Below the pieces are notes generated by a model that worked only from the letters and a program-made list of their open reading frames with translations, was not told the origin of the DNA and searched no databases. Shown in pieces: positions 11,228 to 20,212 of a DNA stretch of 47,248 nucleotides (position 1 is its first letter; each line of letters opens with the position of its first letter). Source of the stretch: Promethearchaeia archaeon (GTDB lineage: Archaea; Asgardarchaeota; Lokiarchaeia; Sigyniarchaeales; SOKP01); contig JAHQWL010000034.1 of assembly GCA_029856155.1 (NCBI GenBank), forward strand, positions 1-47,248. The letters are read 5' to 3'. Made by a program: the position numbers and the translations under genes.

Positions 11228-12502
11228 ATGAGTTCATTAGCCAAAAAAAAGCCTAATGACTTGCGGATCTATAAAACAAAAAAACTACTAAAAGATCTTA
11301 AAAGTAAAAAGGGCTTTCATACAGAATTAATTTCAGTATACATTCCTCATGATAGAAAAATTTCAGATGTAACAAATCATCTAAAAAATGAAATAAGTGA
11401 AAGTCAAAATATTAAATCAAAATTAACACGAAAAAATGTATTAGATAGTATTTCTAGTCTTTTAGGGCAATTGAAAAATATAAATGATGTTCCTGAAAAT
11501 GGATTAGTCATGTTCTCTGGAGCGATTCCCCAGAGTAATACGCCCGGAACAGAAAGGAATGAAATGTATATTTTAGAACCTCCCGATAGAGTAGTAACTT
11601 TTAGATATCATTGCGCTAGCGAGTTCTTATTATGGCCTTTAGAGGAAATGTTAACTCCTAGTGATACATATGGTTTATTAGTGATAGGGAGAGCGGAATC
11701 TGCCTTAGGTTACATTAAAGGTAATAAAGTCGAAATAGTTAGAGAATTTACTTCAGGTATTCACGGAAAACACAGAGCGGGAGGACAATCTCAAAAGAGG
11801 TTTGAAAGACTAATTGAAGAAGGAGAAAAGCAATTTTATCGCAGAATTTCAGATACAGTAAATGAACTTTTCTTACCCATGGAGGATCTAAAAGGTATAT
11901 TTATTGGTGGCCCAGGTCAATCAAAAGAAAAATTTGTTTCTGATGAGAGTTTAGATTACAGATTACGAGATAAAATTTTAGATACAGTTGATCTTGGTTA
12001 TGGTGGTGCAGAAGGAATTCGAGCTTTAATAGAAAAAGTGAAAGACAAAATAGAAGATGTAAAATATATTCAGGAAAAGCAAATTATGCAACGATTTATG
12101 AAAGAGATTTCAGTTGATTCGGGTTTGGCATCCTACGGATTGGAAGAAATACAAAGAGCATTAAATTATGGTGCTGTTGACACATTAATGCTTTCAGAAA
12201 GATTAAATATCTATAAGGTTAAATTAGAATGTTCTAATTGTGAATTTAGTGAATATAGAAATATTAAAGAAAATGTCCTTGAAACAATTAAGGGAGATAT
12301 TCAAGAAGAAATTTGTCCTAAATGCTCATCAAACACATTCAACATCACTGAAAATAAGGCAATCATAGAAGTACTCGGGGAATTAGCTGAATCAACTGGA
12401 ACAGATGTAATTATCTTATCAACTGAAACTGAAGAAGGAGAAATGTTATATAGTACTTTTGGAGGAATTGCAGCAATCCTTCGTTATAAAATTGATTATT
12501 AA
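11228..12502 (+). CDS. prf1: Peptide chain release factor aRF1
   Basis: This class I release factor reads all three stop codons and triggers peptidyl-tRNA hydrolysis. With the start chosen at 11228 (MSSLAKKK), the stop-recognition NIKS motif is at residues 61-64 and the catalytic GGQ at 185-187 in GKHRAGGQSQKRFER. The C-terminal domain has a C-x2-C...C-x2-C minidomain (CSNC and CPKC). The frame also opens at TTG 11198 and ATG 11222, but the family N terminus favours 11228 or 11222. The Get3 gene follows on the same strand after 49 bp. Confidence 0.95.
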   Translation: MSSLAKKKPNDLRIYKTKKLLKDLKSKKGFHTELISVYIPHDRKISDVTNHLKNEISESQNIKSKLTRKNVLDSISSLLGQLKNINDVPENGLVMFSGAIPQSNTPGTERNEMYILEPPDRVVTFRYHCASEFLLWPLEEMLTPSDTYGLLVIGRAESALGYIKGNKVEIVREFTSGIHGKHRAGGQSQKRFERLIEEGEKQFYRRISDTVNELFLPMEDLKGIFIGGPGQSKEKFVSDESLDYRLRDKILDTVDLGYGGAEGIRALIEKVKDKIEDVKYIQEKQIMQRFMKEISVDSGLASYGLEEIQRALNYGAVDTLMLSERLNIYKVKLECSNCEFSEYRNIKENVLETIKGDIQEEICPKCSSNTFNITENKAIIEVLGELAESTGTDVIILSTETEEGEMLYSTFGGIAAILRYKIDY

Positions 12503-12551
12503 ATGAAAAAAAGACTTCAATTTATAGAAGAGATAAAAAGAGGGTTTAGAT

Positions 12552-13535
12552 ATGGAATTGAAAGATCAATTATTATCTTTAAAAATCATAATGTTTGGGG
12601 GAAAAGGAGGCGTCGGAAAAACAAGTTGTGCTGCAAGTTCAGCAATATGGGCTGCAGAACATGGAAGAAATACATTAATTATTAGTACTGATCCAGCTCA
12701 TTCTTTAGGTGATAGTTTAGGAGTTGAATTACCTCCCGGCATACCTACACTTATTGAAGAAGTAGAAAATTTAACAGCTTTAGAAATTAATCCAAAAACC
12801 AATATGGCAGAATTCAGAGGATTAACAGACATAAACCCCTTAGAGGAAATGGGAATGGGAGATATGATGGGAGGGATGCCGTTAATAGGTGATCTAGAAG
12901 ATTTAACTTCAATGAATCCCCCTGGAATTGATGAGGCTTTAGCTTTTGGTAAGATCTTAGAATTCATTGAGACTGAACATGATTATGATTTAGTTATCTT
13001 TGATACGGCTCCCACAGGTCATACATTAAGATTCTTAAGTCTCCCAGACACGCTATCCGGGTGGATAGGCAAGCTCATAAAAATGAAGATGAGATTAGGG
13101 AATATGTTTGGGGCTTTAAAAAGGATGTTTACTCATGAAGAAAAGAAAAAAGATAATTCTTTGGACGTTTTAGAAAAGTTAAATCAATCAATAATAAACG
13201 CAAAAGATGATCTTACAAATCCGATAAAGAATTCTTTTGTAATAGTTATGATACCAGAGGAAATGGCTATATTAGAAACTGGACGCTTACTCAATGAATT
13301 AGTTAAATATGAGATTCCAGTTTCTAATATTGTGGTGAATCAATTATATCAAGAGTCAACTGAATTATGCGATTTTTGTAAAACCAGACGAGACATGCAA
13401 CAAAAAAACCTTAATAAGATACGAGAGATATTTAAGAACAAATTAAATAAAATTTTAATTGAAGTCCCATTATTCCGGGAAGAAATAAGAGAATATGAAA
13501 AATTAAAAGAAATGGGAAAATTTTTAATAAGATAA
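12552..13535 (+). CDS. get3: Get3/ArsA-family ATPase
   Basis: A single ArsA-type domain of 327 aa with the deviant Walker A GGKGGVGKT at residues 16-24, the STDPAHSLGDSLG switch region, VIFDTAPTGHTLRFL and a C-terminal CDFC. The C-x2-C pair is the zinc-binding dimer contact of Get3, which targets tail-anchored membrane proteins in eukaryotes. A methionine-rich stretch (GMGDMMGGMP, about residue 100) resembles the substrate-binding part. Archaeal homologues bind tail-anchored proteins in vitro; an arsenite-pump role is less likely with one domain and no arsB nearby. It follows aRF1 closely on the same strand. Confidence 0.88.
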   Translation: MELKDQLLSLKIIMFGGKGGVGKTSCAASSAIWAAEHGRNTLIISTDPAHSLGDSLGVELPPGIPTLIEEVENLTALEINPKTNMAEFRGLTDINPLEEMGMGDMMGGMPLIGDLEDLTSMNPPGIDEALAFGKILEFIETEHDYDLVIFDTAPTGHTLRFLSLPDTLSGWIGKLIKMKMRLGNMFGALKRMFTHEEKKKDNSLDVLEKLNQSIINAKDDLTNPIKNSFVIVMIPEEMAILETGRLLNELVKYEIPVSNIVVNQLYQESTELCDFCKTRRDMQQKNLNKIREIFKNKLNKILIEVPLFREEIREYEKLKEMGKFLIR

Positions 13536-13537
13536 AA

Positions 13538-14515
13538 TTATTGATTTAATTCTTGTAAAAAGCTACAGTAATTACAAATTTTCCCTCTTCCACATGGATA
13601 ACCACAAGTTTGACATGAATTATATTCTTTTTTTTCTCTATAACTATAAAGTGATTCTGATAATTCTAAAAAACTATTTAATAGATTAAACTCTATTTCC
13701 GGGCTATATTTTTTGCATTCTTGAATAAAATCTAATACTCTTTTCCTTATGATTGGGTCTTTTTCTCTATAAGGGCAATGAGAGGGGTAATAACTGAATT
13801 CTTTAATATTTGAATACAAAAAGATTTCTTCTTCGGGGATTCTTATTAAAGGTGTAATTTTCTTTATAAAAAAATGATTTATCTTCTCATTCTCTTTCTT
13901 AAATAAATATTGATTTGCGATAATATCCAAACGTTTATAGAGAATATTCATAAGATATGTTTCTGCTAAATCAGTAAGATTATGTCCCATTGCTAAGACA
14001 GTACCACCTAATTCTTTAGCACCATCATTCAATAACCTCCGTCTACCTGTTGCACAATAATTACAGGCATATTTGTAATCTGGAGATTCTTTTTTTATCT
14101 TAATGATCTCATCTAAAGTATATCCAATTTTTTCTTTAAAAGAAATAATTTTATGTTCAATATTATATTTCTTGCAAAATTCTCTTGCTTTTTCGATACT
14201 ATATTCTCTATATTCTTTTATTCCTTCATCAATTGTTAAGGCTATAATTGATTTAGATTGATGAGTTCTATTCTGAATGTTATTTAAATTATATAAAAGT
14301 GAAATTGAATCTTTCCCTCCTGATAAAGCAACTACAATTCTGTCTTCGGGTTTTAGCATTTGATATTTAGATATAGTCTTATAAATTATTTTCTCAATAT
14401 TTTTTTGAAAGCATTCTGGACAAAGATTTTCTCCAGAGTATTTTCTTTGTATTACAGTAGTATTAGTACAGTGTGAACATTTCCCATTTTTCAAAAAAAT
14501 ATTATAATTACTCAT
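13538..14515 (-). CDS. ttuA: tRNA 2-thiolation protein, TtuA/Ncs6 family
   Basis: The PP-loop motif ALSGGKDSISLL marks an adenylating tRNA thiolase. N-terminal CSHC...CPEC and C-terminal CQTC...C...CNYC zinc knuckles and the central CNYCATGRRRLL plus CPYREKDP segments fit TtuA, where the central cysteines hold an Fe-S cluster. It modifies uridine in tRNA (position 54 or 34 by subtype). The start at 14515 (MSNYNIFLKNGKC) is chosen because it precedes the zinc knuckle directly and avoids overlap with the upstream protease gene; the frame is open 13 codons further. It is downstream of the site-2 protease on the same strand. Confidence 0.9.
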   Translation of the reverse strand: MSNYNIFLKNGKCSHCTNTTVIQRKYSGENLCPECFQKNIEKIIYKTISKYQMLKPEDRIVVALSGGKDSISLLYNLNNIQNRTHQSKSIIALTIDEGIKEYREYSIEKAREFCKKYNIEHKIISFKEKIGYTLDEIIKIKKESPDYKYACNYCATGRRRLLNDGAKELGGTVLAMGHNLTDLAETYLMNILYKRLDIIANQYLFKKENEKINHFFIKKITPLIRIPEEEIFLYSNIKEFSYYPSHCPYREKDPIIRKRVLDFIQECKKYSPEIEFNLLNSFLELSESLYSYREKKEYNSCQTCGYPCGRGKICNYCSFLQELNQ

Positions 14516-14544
14516 TAAAGTCTTAAAAAAAAAATAGTTAAAAA

Positions 14545-16359
14545 TTATATCCAAAATAGAAATCCACCGAAATTTATAAAAGATAGAACAAAATTTCCCA
14601 CAACTATAAACAATGTGATTAATCGTATAATATTTAAAAGTTTATTTTTTACTTTTCGTTTCTCATCATGCCAATACTCATAAGAGATCTCAATAAGTGA
14701 ACCATCTTCTATTTTTGTTTGTTCAGGAAGGTTTAAAGATACAGTATCTTTAAATCCATCACCAATTTTATCGATTAGAGTATATTTTTCTTCAGCTAAA
14801 ATTATTTCACTCTGTTTTCTATCACCGATTTGATTCTCTATTAAAATTTTGACAGATTCTATTTTTTCTACTCTGTATTCTGATAAACTGAGATCTTTCT
14901 CATCTTTTTTAAATTGAACTTTATCTGTTTTTTTCTTGGTAGTTTTGAAATCTTCTCCAAAACCCCAATTAATTAATTCTTTAACCATTCTATCGCCATC
15001 GAATATTGGTAAAGGAAGCATATTAAAGAGAGTTATACTGAAAGCAATAATAAATAGCCATGCTATTTCCCTATACCAAAATTCTGGCCAAAAAGGTGTA
15101 AAGAATTTTGCGAAATCGTTTTTATGCATAAAGTATGAATTACTATAAATGCCAATTTTTACCCCTATTTCTTCAACATCTAGGATATAAGGATCAGAAG
15201 CAGTACTTAGATTAATAGTATTTAGATTAAATTGCGTTAATGCTTTTTCCAATGTATCTCCGCTAATTCGATTTATTGGAACTCCGTTTATCTCGGTAAT
15301 AGTTAATCCAACAGTTAAATTTTTATTATAGTTATTTCCTCCTTCACTTTCAGAATATATTCTAGTTATTTGTAATTCAGTGTCTGAGATATATTCATAA
15401 AGAATTCCTATATTATATCTTGGGCCTAACGTTATATTTTTCTCTGAATAACTATCTGCAGAAGGATTATAAATTCTGAATGTTAAATTATCCCCTATAG
15501 AACATTGTAAGCCAGTTCTATTATTTAATATATCATTTAGAGTTCTTCCCGCATAGTTATCAAGATAGATAAATTGATCGTCTTCAGCCCCTTTCTTTTT
15601 AATCGCTAAAATTACATCACCATTTGCTATATTTCCAAAATTAAATCCCCCATCTGCTTCTGTTACTACACTGTTTACTTGAGCGACTTGAGAATAAAAG
15701 GGAGCGATGATAAGTGGGAAACTTAATAATAGTAAGAATGCAACTCCGGCTGTCATTCCATTTACATATGTCCCCGCGGCTGCAATTCGTAACCTTGTAT
15801 TTCTATGGAATTTTCGAGAACTTAATGCTCTCTCATCAACTTCAACAAAAGCGCCAAAACCTATAATAAAAAAAATCCCTGCTGCGAGAACACCAGTAGA
15901 TTTTATATCTACTCCATCCGCGCCAGCTGAAATCCCATGAGCAAGTTCGTGTGTAGTTAAAATAAATAATAATGGAAGGATTAAATAAACCAAGACGGGT
16001 AAGTCGATATTCACACCTGGAATAAGAGGAACTATAGCTTGTTCAATCCTAGGATTAAAAATCAGATTGACAAAGTTTGTAAAGAAGAAATATAGAGCAT
16101 AAATTGTAAAGCTAAATGACACAAATATGCCTATAGTCCAAAAAATTTTCCAGAATTTAGGAGCTTTTTTTGATAATTTCGTTATGAAATTATTTAATTT
16201 TCTCGTTTTAAACATTGCCAGCATTGGAAACCAGAGATAGTATGCCTCTTTCTTATTTCTTAATAAGCGAATTAAAAGTAAAACTCCAACCCAAAATATT
16301 AAAGATAAAATGAACCATGGATTTAAAATAAAATCTAATATAAAATCAAGTACAGACAT
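14545..16359 (-). CDS. Site-2 protease (M50 intramembrane metalloprotease) with PDZ-like region
   Basis: This 604-aa polytopic membrane protein cleaves substrates within the bilayer. The zinc motif HELAH is at residues 137-141 in a transmembrane helix. The second conserved element NMLPLPIFDGDRM, which holds the third zinc-ligand aspartate, lies in a later helix. Between them are a helix with FFIIGFGAFVEVDE and a long outside region with a PDZ-like module (GLTITEINGVPI). N-terminal helices precede the core and a final helix follows a soluble insertion. The function is likely regulated intramembrane proteolysis; the substrate is unknown. Confidence 0.9.
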   Translation of the reverse strand: MSVLDFILDFILNPWFILSLIFWVGVLLLIRLLRNKKEAYYLWFPMLAMFKTRKLNNFITKLSKKAPKFWKIFWTIGIFVSFSFTIYALYFFFTNFVNLIFNPRIEQAIVPLIPGVNIDLPVLVYLILPLLFILTTHELAHGISAGADGVDIKSTGVLAAGIFFIIGFGAFVEVDERALSSRKFHRNTRLRIAAAGTYVNGMTAGVAFLLLLSFPLIIAPFYSQVAQVNSVVTEADGGFNFGNIANGDVILAIKKKGAEDDQFIYLDNYAGRTLNDILNNRTGLQCSIGDNLTFRIYNPSADSYSEKNITLGPRYNIGILYEYISDTELQITRIYSESEGGNNYNKNLTVGLTITEINGVPINRISGDTLEKALTQFNLNTINLSTASDPYILDVEEIGVKIGIYSNSYFMHKNDFAKFFTPFWPEFWYREIAWLFIIAFSITLFNMLPLPIFDGDRMVKELINWGFGEDFKTTKKKTDKVQFKKDEKDLSLSEYRVEKIESVKILIENQIGDRKQSEIILAEEKYTLIDKIGDGFKDTVSLNLPEQTKIEDGSLIEISYEYWHDEKRKVKNKLLNIIRLITLFIVVGNFVLSFINFGGFLFWI

Positions 16360-16496
16360 AAGCTTCCATCAAACTATTTTCTTTTTATTATCTAATTTAC
16401 ATAAGAAATTAAAGTTATTGGTTATAAACTTGGTATTTTAACATTAGAGATATAAATACCCTTATAAAATAGAAAAAGATTAAATTATTAGTTTAT

Positions 16497-16515
16497 AATG
16501 TTATATATATAATTA
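16497..16515 (+). promoter_or_regulatory. TATA-like promoter of the initiator tRNA gene (putative)
   Basis: The sequence ttatatatataatta lies 40-55 bases before the mature 5' end of the tRNA, consistent with an archaeal TATA box and a short leader. The rest of 16360-16555 and 16667-16813 holds no gene I can see. Confidence 0.4.
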
Positions 16516-16555
16516 TTTTATATTGCATAGGAATCAAACCCATAGATCCTTTCAT

Positions 16556-16666
16556 AGCGGGGTGGGCTAGCCTGGTTTATGCCGCAGGGCTCATAAGTCG
16601 CAGATATTATTCCCATCTCATCGAGAAACCCTGAGATCGTTCGTTCAAATCGAACCCCCGCTACCA
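16556..16666 (+). tRNA. Initiator tRNA-Met (CAT) with a 32-nt intron, CCA encoded
   Basis: The acceptor stem AGCGGGG pairs with CCCCGCT, and the A1-U72 start is the hallmark of archaeal initiator tRNA. The D arm is GGC/GCC. The anticodon stem CAGGG (16585-16589) pairs with CCCTG (16629-16633). The loop is CTCATAA with anticodon CAT at 16592-16594. A 32-nt intron (about 16596-16627) sits at the canonical site after position 37. The T arm is GTTCG TTCAAAT CGAAC and CCA is encoded at 16664-16666. The mature length is 79 nt. Confidence 0.93.
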
Positions 16667-16813
16667 TTTTCAATATATTTCTCTATGGTGTAAATAAGTA
16701 ACCTATACAAATATTTTGAGAAAAAGTGCTCTTTAATATTTTTAGCTTAATAATTACTTCTATATTAAAAAAAGATTTACTTTTAAAATATTAAAATAGG
16801 AGAAAGGTTAGAG

Positions 16814-17560
16814 ATGAATGAAATAAAAAGATTCAAGAGAAATCCTGCAGTTCAATGCTGGATAAAACATCTTTTTGAGGGTCAATATGATGAGAATGAG
16901 AAATTTTTCTATACAATTTTTGGGCATGTTAAGCGTATTCGTATAATTGCTACAATTATTGAAAAAAGAGAGAATTTAATAGAAGCAAATGAGGTAGACA
17001 TGGGAATAGAAGAAAAAATTGATTCAAACATTAGACTTGATTTTGATTTAGATGATAGCACGGGAATGATCAGAGCGATTATTAGGAATGTAAATCCAGA
17101 TAAGTTCAAAACTTTTAATAAGGGTGATATCGTAGAAATTACAGGTCGCGTAAGTAAATTTAAAGATTTCATATCTTTATGGATAGAAATTGTAAGAAAA
17201 GTGGAAGAACCTAATCTTATTTTACTAAGGAATGCTGAAATAATTAATAAAATAACGCACGGAGAAATTCAAGAGATACCAGAATTGTCTAATGTAAATA
17301 ATAATATAGATGAATTTTCTGATGAAATAGATGTTACGACTTTATTTGAAAGTGAAAATGATTCTGGCAAGCACGATACAATAAAGGAAAAAATTTATTT
17401 AATTGTTGAAGAGTATTCTGCGAGAGGAAATGGAATAAATTTTGAAAAATTACGGCAAGAAGTTGGAATCCCCGATAATGATTTGAAAATATATCTGAAT
17501 GACTTAATTTTAGAATCACGTATTTACGAATCTGACAATGATAATTTTGAAGCATTTTAA
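16814..17560 (+). CDS. RPA32-like OB-fold / winged-helix single-strand DNA-binding protein
   Basis: The 248-aa protein starts with a short linker, has an OB fold at about residues 35-130 (RIIATIIEKRE..., LDDSTGMIRAIIRN, FNKGDIVEITGRVSKF, LWIEIVRKV), a flexible acidic linker, and a winged-helix-like end at about 190-245 (IKEKIYLIVEEYSARGNGINFEKLRQEVG). This OB plus winged-helix order is that of eukaryotic RPA2/RPA32. It would bind single-stranded DNA in replication and repair, perhaps with the multi-OB protein at 40433. The start is supported by a GGAG-rich ribosome-binding site just upstream. Confidence 0.75.
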   Translation: MNEIKRFKRNPAVQCWIKHLFEGQYDENEKFFYTIFGHVKRIRIIATIIEKRENLIEANEVDMGIEEKIDSNIRLDFDLDDSTGMIRAIIRNVNPDKFKTFNKGDIVEITGRVSKFKDFISLWIEIVRKVEEPNLILLRNAEIINKITHGEIQEIPELSNVNNNIDEFSDEIDVTTLFESENDSGKHDTIKEKIYLIVEEYSARGNGINFEKLRQEVGIPDNDLKIYLNDLILESRIYESDNDNFEAF

Positions 17561-17659
17561 TTTAAATTTATAGGTCTATTTTTTCACTAATAAAGGAAAA
17601 TTATTTTTCTTATAGTTGATTTCATATATATATAAACTATTTGAATTAAGAATAGAATT

Positions 17660-18073
17660 ATGGATATTAATAATTATAATGAATTATTAGATAAGGCTTA
17701 TGAAAAGATACCTGAAAATGTGAAAAGATCATCAAGATTTGAAATACCTAAAGTTGAACTACGGATTGAAAGCAGAAATTCATTTATTACCAATTTTAAT
17801 AAAATAATTAATACTCTCAACAGAGATAAGAAACATTTTATTGGTATATTTCTGAAAAATGCAGGGACGATGGGGGAGATTAGGGGACAACAATTATTTT
17901 TAAAAGGGCAATATAAGGAGCAGGTACTAAATAAATTGATTGAAAATTATACTAAAACATACGTTTTATGTAGCATTTGTAATAAACCAGATACTCAAAT
18001 TCAAAGAGAAGGTAAAAAACTTTATCTTAAATGTACTGCTTGTGGGGCAAGAGAAGAAATTAAAGAAAAATAA
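17660..18073 (+). CDS. eif2b: Translation initiation factor aIF2 subunit beta
   Basis: The 137-aa protein is part of the aIF2 heterotrimer that brings initiator tRNA to the ribosome. Conserved blocks are RFEIPKVELRIESRNSFITNF, HFIGIFLKNAGTMGEIRGQQLFLKG, and the C-terminal zinc ribbon YVLCSICNKPDTQI...LYLKCTACGAREEI. The length is normal for the archaeal subunit. It opens a block with DUF424, Nmd3, Rio1 and a Dim2-like protein, 25 bp before DUF424. Confidence 0.96.
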   Translation: MDINNYNELLDKAYEKIPENVKRSSRFEIPKVELRIESRNSFITNFNKIINTLNRDKKHFIGIFLKNAGTMGEIRGQQLFLKGQYKEQVLNKLIENYTKTYVLCSICNKPDTQIQREGKKLYLKCTACGAREEIKEK

Positions 18074-18098
18074 GCTCAAGGTTGAAATAGCAAAATTG

Positions 18099-18395
18099 AT
18101 GAAGGTATATCTCAAAGTTCATGTTAGGGATGATTTTGAAACAATAGCATGTTGTGATGAAGAATTGCTAAATCAAGTTTTTAAAGAAGGAAATTTAAGA
18201 ATAGAAATTTCAAACCAATTTTTTGGGGGGAGCCTAATAAGTCTCGAAGATGCAATTTCTATTTTGAAAAGTGCATCATTTTTCAATATAGTTGGAGAAA
18301 AGATAATTAATAAAGCGATTGATTGTAATATTCTCCCTAAAGAAGGAGTTAGATTTATTAATGGAATACCTATGGCTTTAAAGATGATGTTTTAA
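18099..18395 (+). CDS. DUF424 family protein
   Basis: From the ATG at 18099 the protein is 98 aa, beginning MKVYLKVHVRDDFE. It matches the compact archaeal DUF424 family (…CDEELLNQVFKEG, the ISNQFFGGSLISLEDAISIL block, then NIVGEKIINKAI). The frame is open further upstream, but that part overlaps aIF2-beta in another frame and does not look like DUF424. In many archaea DUF424 sits between aIF2-beta and Nmd3, as here. Its function is unknown, presumably in translation or ribosome assembly. It overlaps the Nmd3 start by one base. Confidence 0.85.
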   Translation: MKVYLKVHVRDDFETIACCDEELLNQVFKEGNLRIEISNQFFGGSLISLEDAISILKSASFFNIVGEKIINKAIDCNILPKEGVRFINGIPMALKMMF

Positions 18396-19309
18396 TGCCT
18401 AATCGATTTTGCGCGATATGTGGAAAAAAATTAGGTCGGGAGGATCCACATTTTGGAATGTGTCTCACGTGTTTTTTAAAAGAACATCCATTATTTAAAT
18501 TACCAGATCGTTTATCAATTAATATCTGTCTTGATTGTGGTAGTTATTCTAAAAAAGATATATGGATTGAACCCTTAGATAACGAGTTATTTTCAATTAT
18601 CGAAGAAGCGATTCAAAAATTCCTATTAAAACCGTTTGAAAAAAAAAATAATATTGATTTTACTCTCAATATAAATGAAAATAGTTTTATTTTTTCATCA
18701 AAAGATTTATTAGTTTCACTTGAAGTTGAAATTATCGGTGTGTTCAAAGAGGATTTAAATATAAAACACAAGCATATATTATCTTTAAATCTAAATCATA
18801 TACTTTGCAAAAATTGTACTAATTTAAGAGGAGGAACTTACTTTATAGCAATTATTCAATTAAGAGTTAAAGATGAGGAACAATTTGATTTAATAAAGGA
18901 AGTTTTAGACGAAGTAAACGCCTATGCTGAGAACCTTTTTGAAAAAAACCATAAACATTATATCTCTAAATTAGAGAATCAAAAATTTGGGGTTGATTTA
19001 TATCTTAGTACAAATGAATTAATGAATTACATTATCAAGTTCTTAAAGTCTAAATATTACTTTTTATTAAAAAGGACAAAAAAGTTGGTGGGGAGGGATT
19101 CTCAAAAAGGGAGAAACCTTTATAGATTAAAAGCATTAATAAAATTTTTACCGGTGAAGATTAAGGACGTAATTTTTATTGGAGATCAAAACTATTATGT
19201 AGAAAATATCACCAAAAATAAAATTATTCTCAGAGGTGAAAATAACACGAAGTTGATAAAAGACTATACTTACTTCTTTAATGAAAAAATAATTAAAAAT
19301 AAATTATAG
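18395..19309 (+). CDS. nmd3: Nmd3 family protein (large-subunit biogenesis)
   Basis: The 304-aa protein begins with zinc knuckles FCAICGKKL and GMCLTCF, then NICLDCGSY and a later LCKNCTNLRGGTYF, the Nmd3 N-terminal pattern. In eukaryotes Nmd3 is the nuclear export adaptor of the 60S subunit; archaeal forms lack the export tail and likely act in late 50S maturation. It is one base overlapped with both DUF424 upstream and Rio1 downstream, so translation is probably coupled. Confidence 0.9.
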   Translation: MPNRFCAICGKKLGREDPHFGMCLTCFLKEHPLFKLPDRLSINICLDCGSYSKKDIWIEPLDNELFSIIEEAIQKFLLKPFEKKNNIDFTLNINENSFIFSSKDLLVSLEVEIIGVFKEDLNIKHKHILSLNLNHILCKNCTNLRGGTYFIAIIQLRVKDEEQFDLIKEVLDEVNAYAENLFEKNHKHYISKLENQKFGVDLYLSTNELMNYIIKFLKSKYYFLLKRTKKLVGRDSQKGRNLYRLKALIKFLPVKIKDVIFIGDQNYYVENITKNKIILRGENNTKLIKDYTYFFNEKIIKNKL

Positions 19310-20169
19310 TGGAAAATCTTTTGGAAGAAAATAACAAGAGTGCTGACGAAGAGTCTGAAGAATTGATAGATAATGAAATAGATAGAAAGTTTGATTTGAC
19401 CATAGATGAGTTACAAAAAAAAAACATCGATATTAAACGAATCAAGAAGATTGATCAATCAAAAAAAAGAGCAACAATAGAATCGGTCTTTGATGAAAGA
19501 ACTATTTTTACTTTAAATAAATTATTAGTAAACGGCCCATTAGAAAGAATAGAAGGTATTATTTCAGCGGGGAAAGAAGCAAATGTGTATCTAGCATATG
19601 ATTTAACTGGAAAAGAGGTCGCTATCAAAATCTATAAGATTGATAGTAATACTTCGAAATGGATGAAAAATTATATCATTGGTGATCCTAGATTCAAGAG
19701 GATTCCTCATAATATTTCAAAGATTATATATTTATGGGCGAGTAAAGAGTATAAAAATCTTAAACGAGCATATAAAGTAGGTTTAAATGTTCCAAATCCT
19801 ATATTCATTAAAAATAATATCTTGATCATGGAATACATCGGATTTGAATCTATTCCTGCTCCAATTTTAAAAGATATTAAGACTCCTAAAAATTCTTTTA
19901 ACCTAATGAATGAAATATTAATATTTATAAAAGAATTATATCAAAAGGCTAAATTAGTTCATGGAGATCTCAGTGAATTTAATATCTTATATCATAATCA
20001 AAAACCAGTTGTAATTGATATTTCTCAAGCTGTATCTATACACCATCCAAAAGCAGAAGTATATTTAGCAAGAGATATAAGTAATATTTTTAACTATTTT
20101 GAGAAATTAGGTACAAACACACCTAATCCTAAAGATTTTTATTATGAGGTTATCAATATAGATACATAA
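19309..20169 (+). CDS. rio1: RIO1-type serine kinase/ATPase
   Basis: Rio1 is an atypical kinase/ATPase acting in small-subunit maturation. The nucleotide loop ISAGKEANVYLA, lysine strand VAIKIYKID, catalytic loop LVHGDLSEFNILYH and metal-binding VIDISQAVSIHHP match the Rio1 subgroup. The frame starts with GTG at 19309, overlapping the Nmd3 stop by one base. The first 60 residues are charged and precede the kinase fold. The stop is 43 bp before the Dim2-like gene. Confidence 0.94.
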   Translation: MENLLEENNKSADEESEELIDNEIDRKFDLTIDELQKKNIDIKRIKKIDQSKKRATIESVFDERTIFTLNKLLVNGPLERIEGIISAGKEANVYLAYDLTGKEVAIKIYKIDSNTSKWMKNYIIGDPRFKRIPHNISKIIYLWASKEYKNLKRAYKVGLNVPNPIFIKNNILIMEYIGFESIPAPILKDIKTPKNSFNLMNEILIFIKELYQKAKLVHGDLSEFNILYHNQKPVVIDISQAVSIHHPKAEVYLARDISNIFNYFEKLGTNTPNPKDFYYEVINIDT

Positions 20170-20212
20170 GAAATTGATAGAAACGAAAAATTATTATAAA
20201 TAAAATAATAAC

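Noticed and set aside
12503..12685. A 60-codon frame directly after aRF1
   Set aside because: It overlaps the start of the Get3-type ATPase in another frame and is Lys/Arg-rich as an out-of-frame reading would be.
17940..18098. Upstream extension of the DUF424 frame
   Set aside because: It overlaps aIF2-beta coding sequence and does not match DUF424, so the start was placed at 18099.
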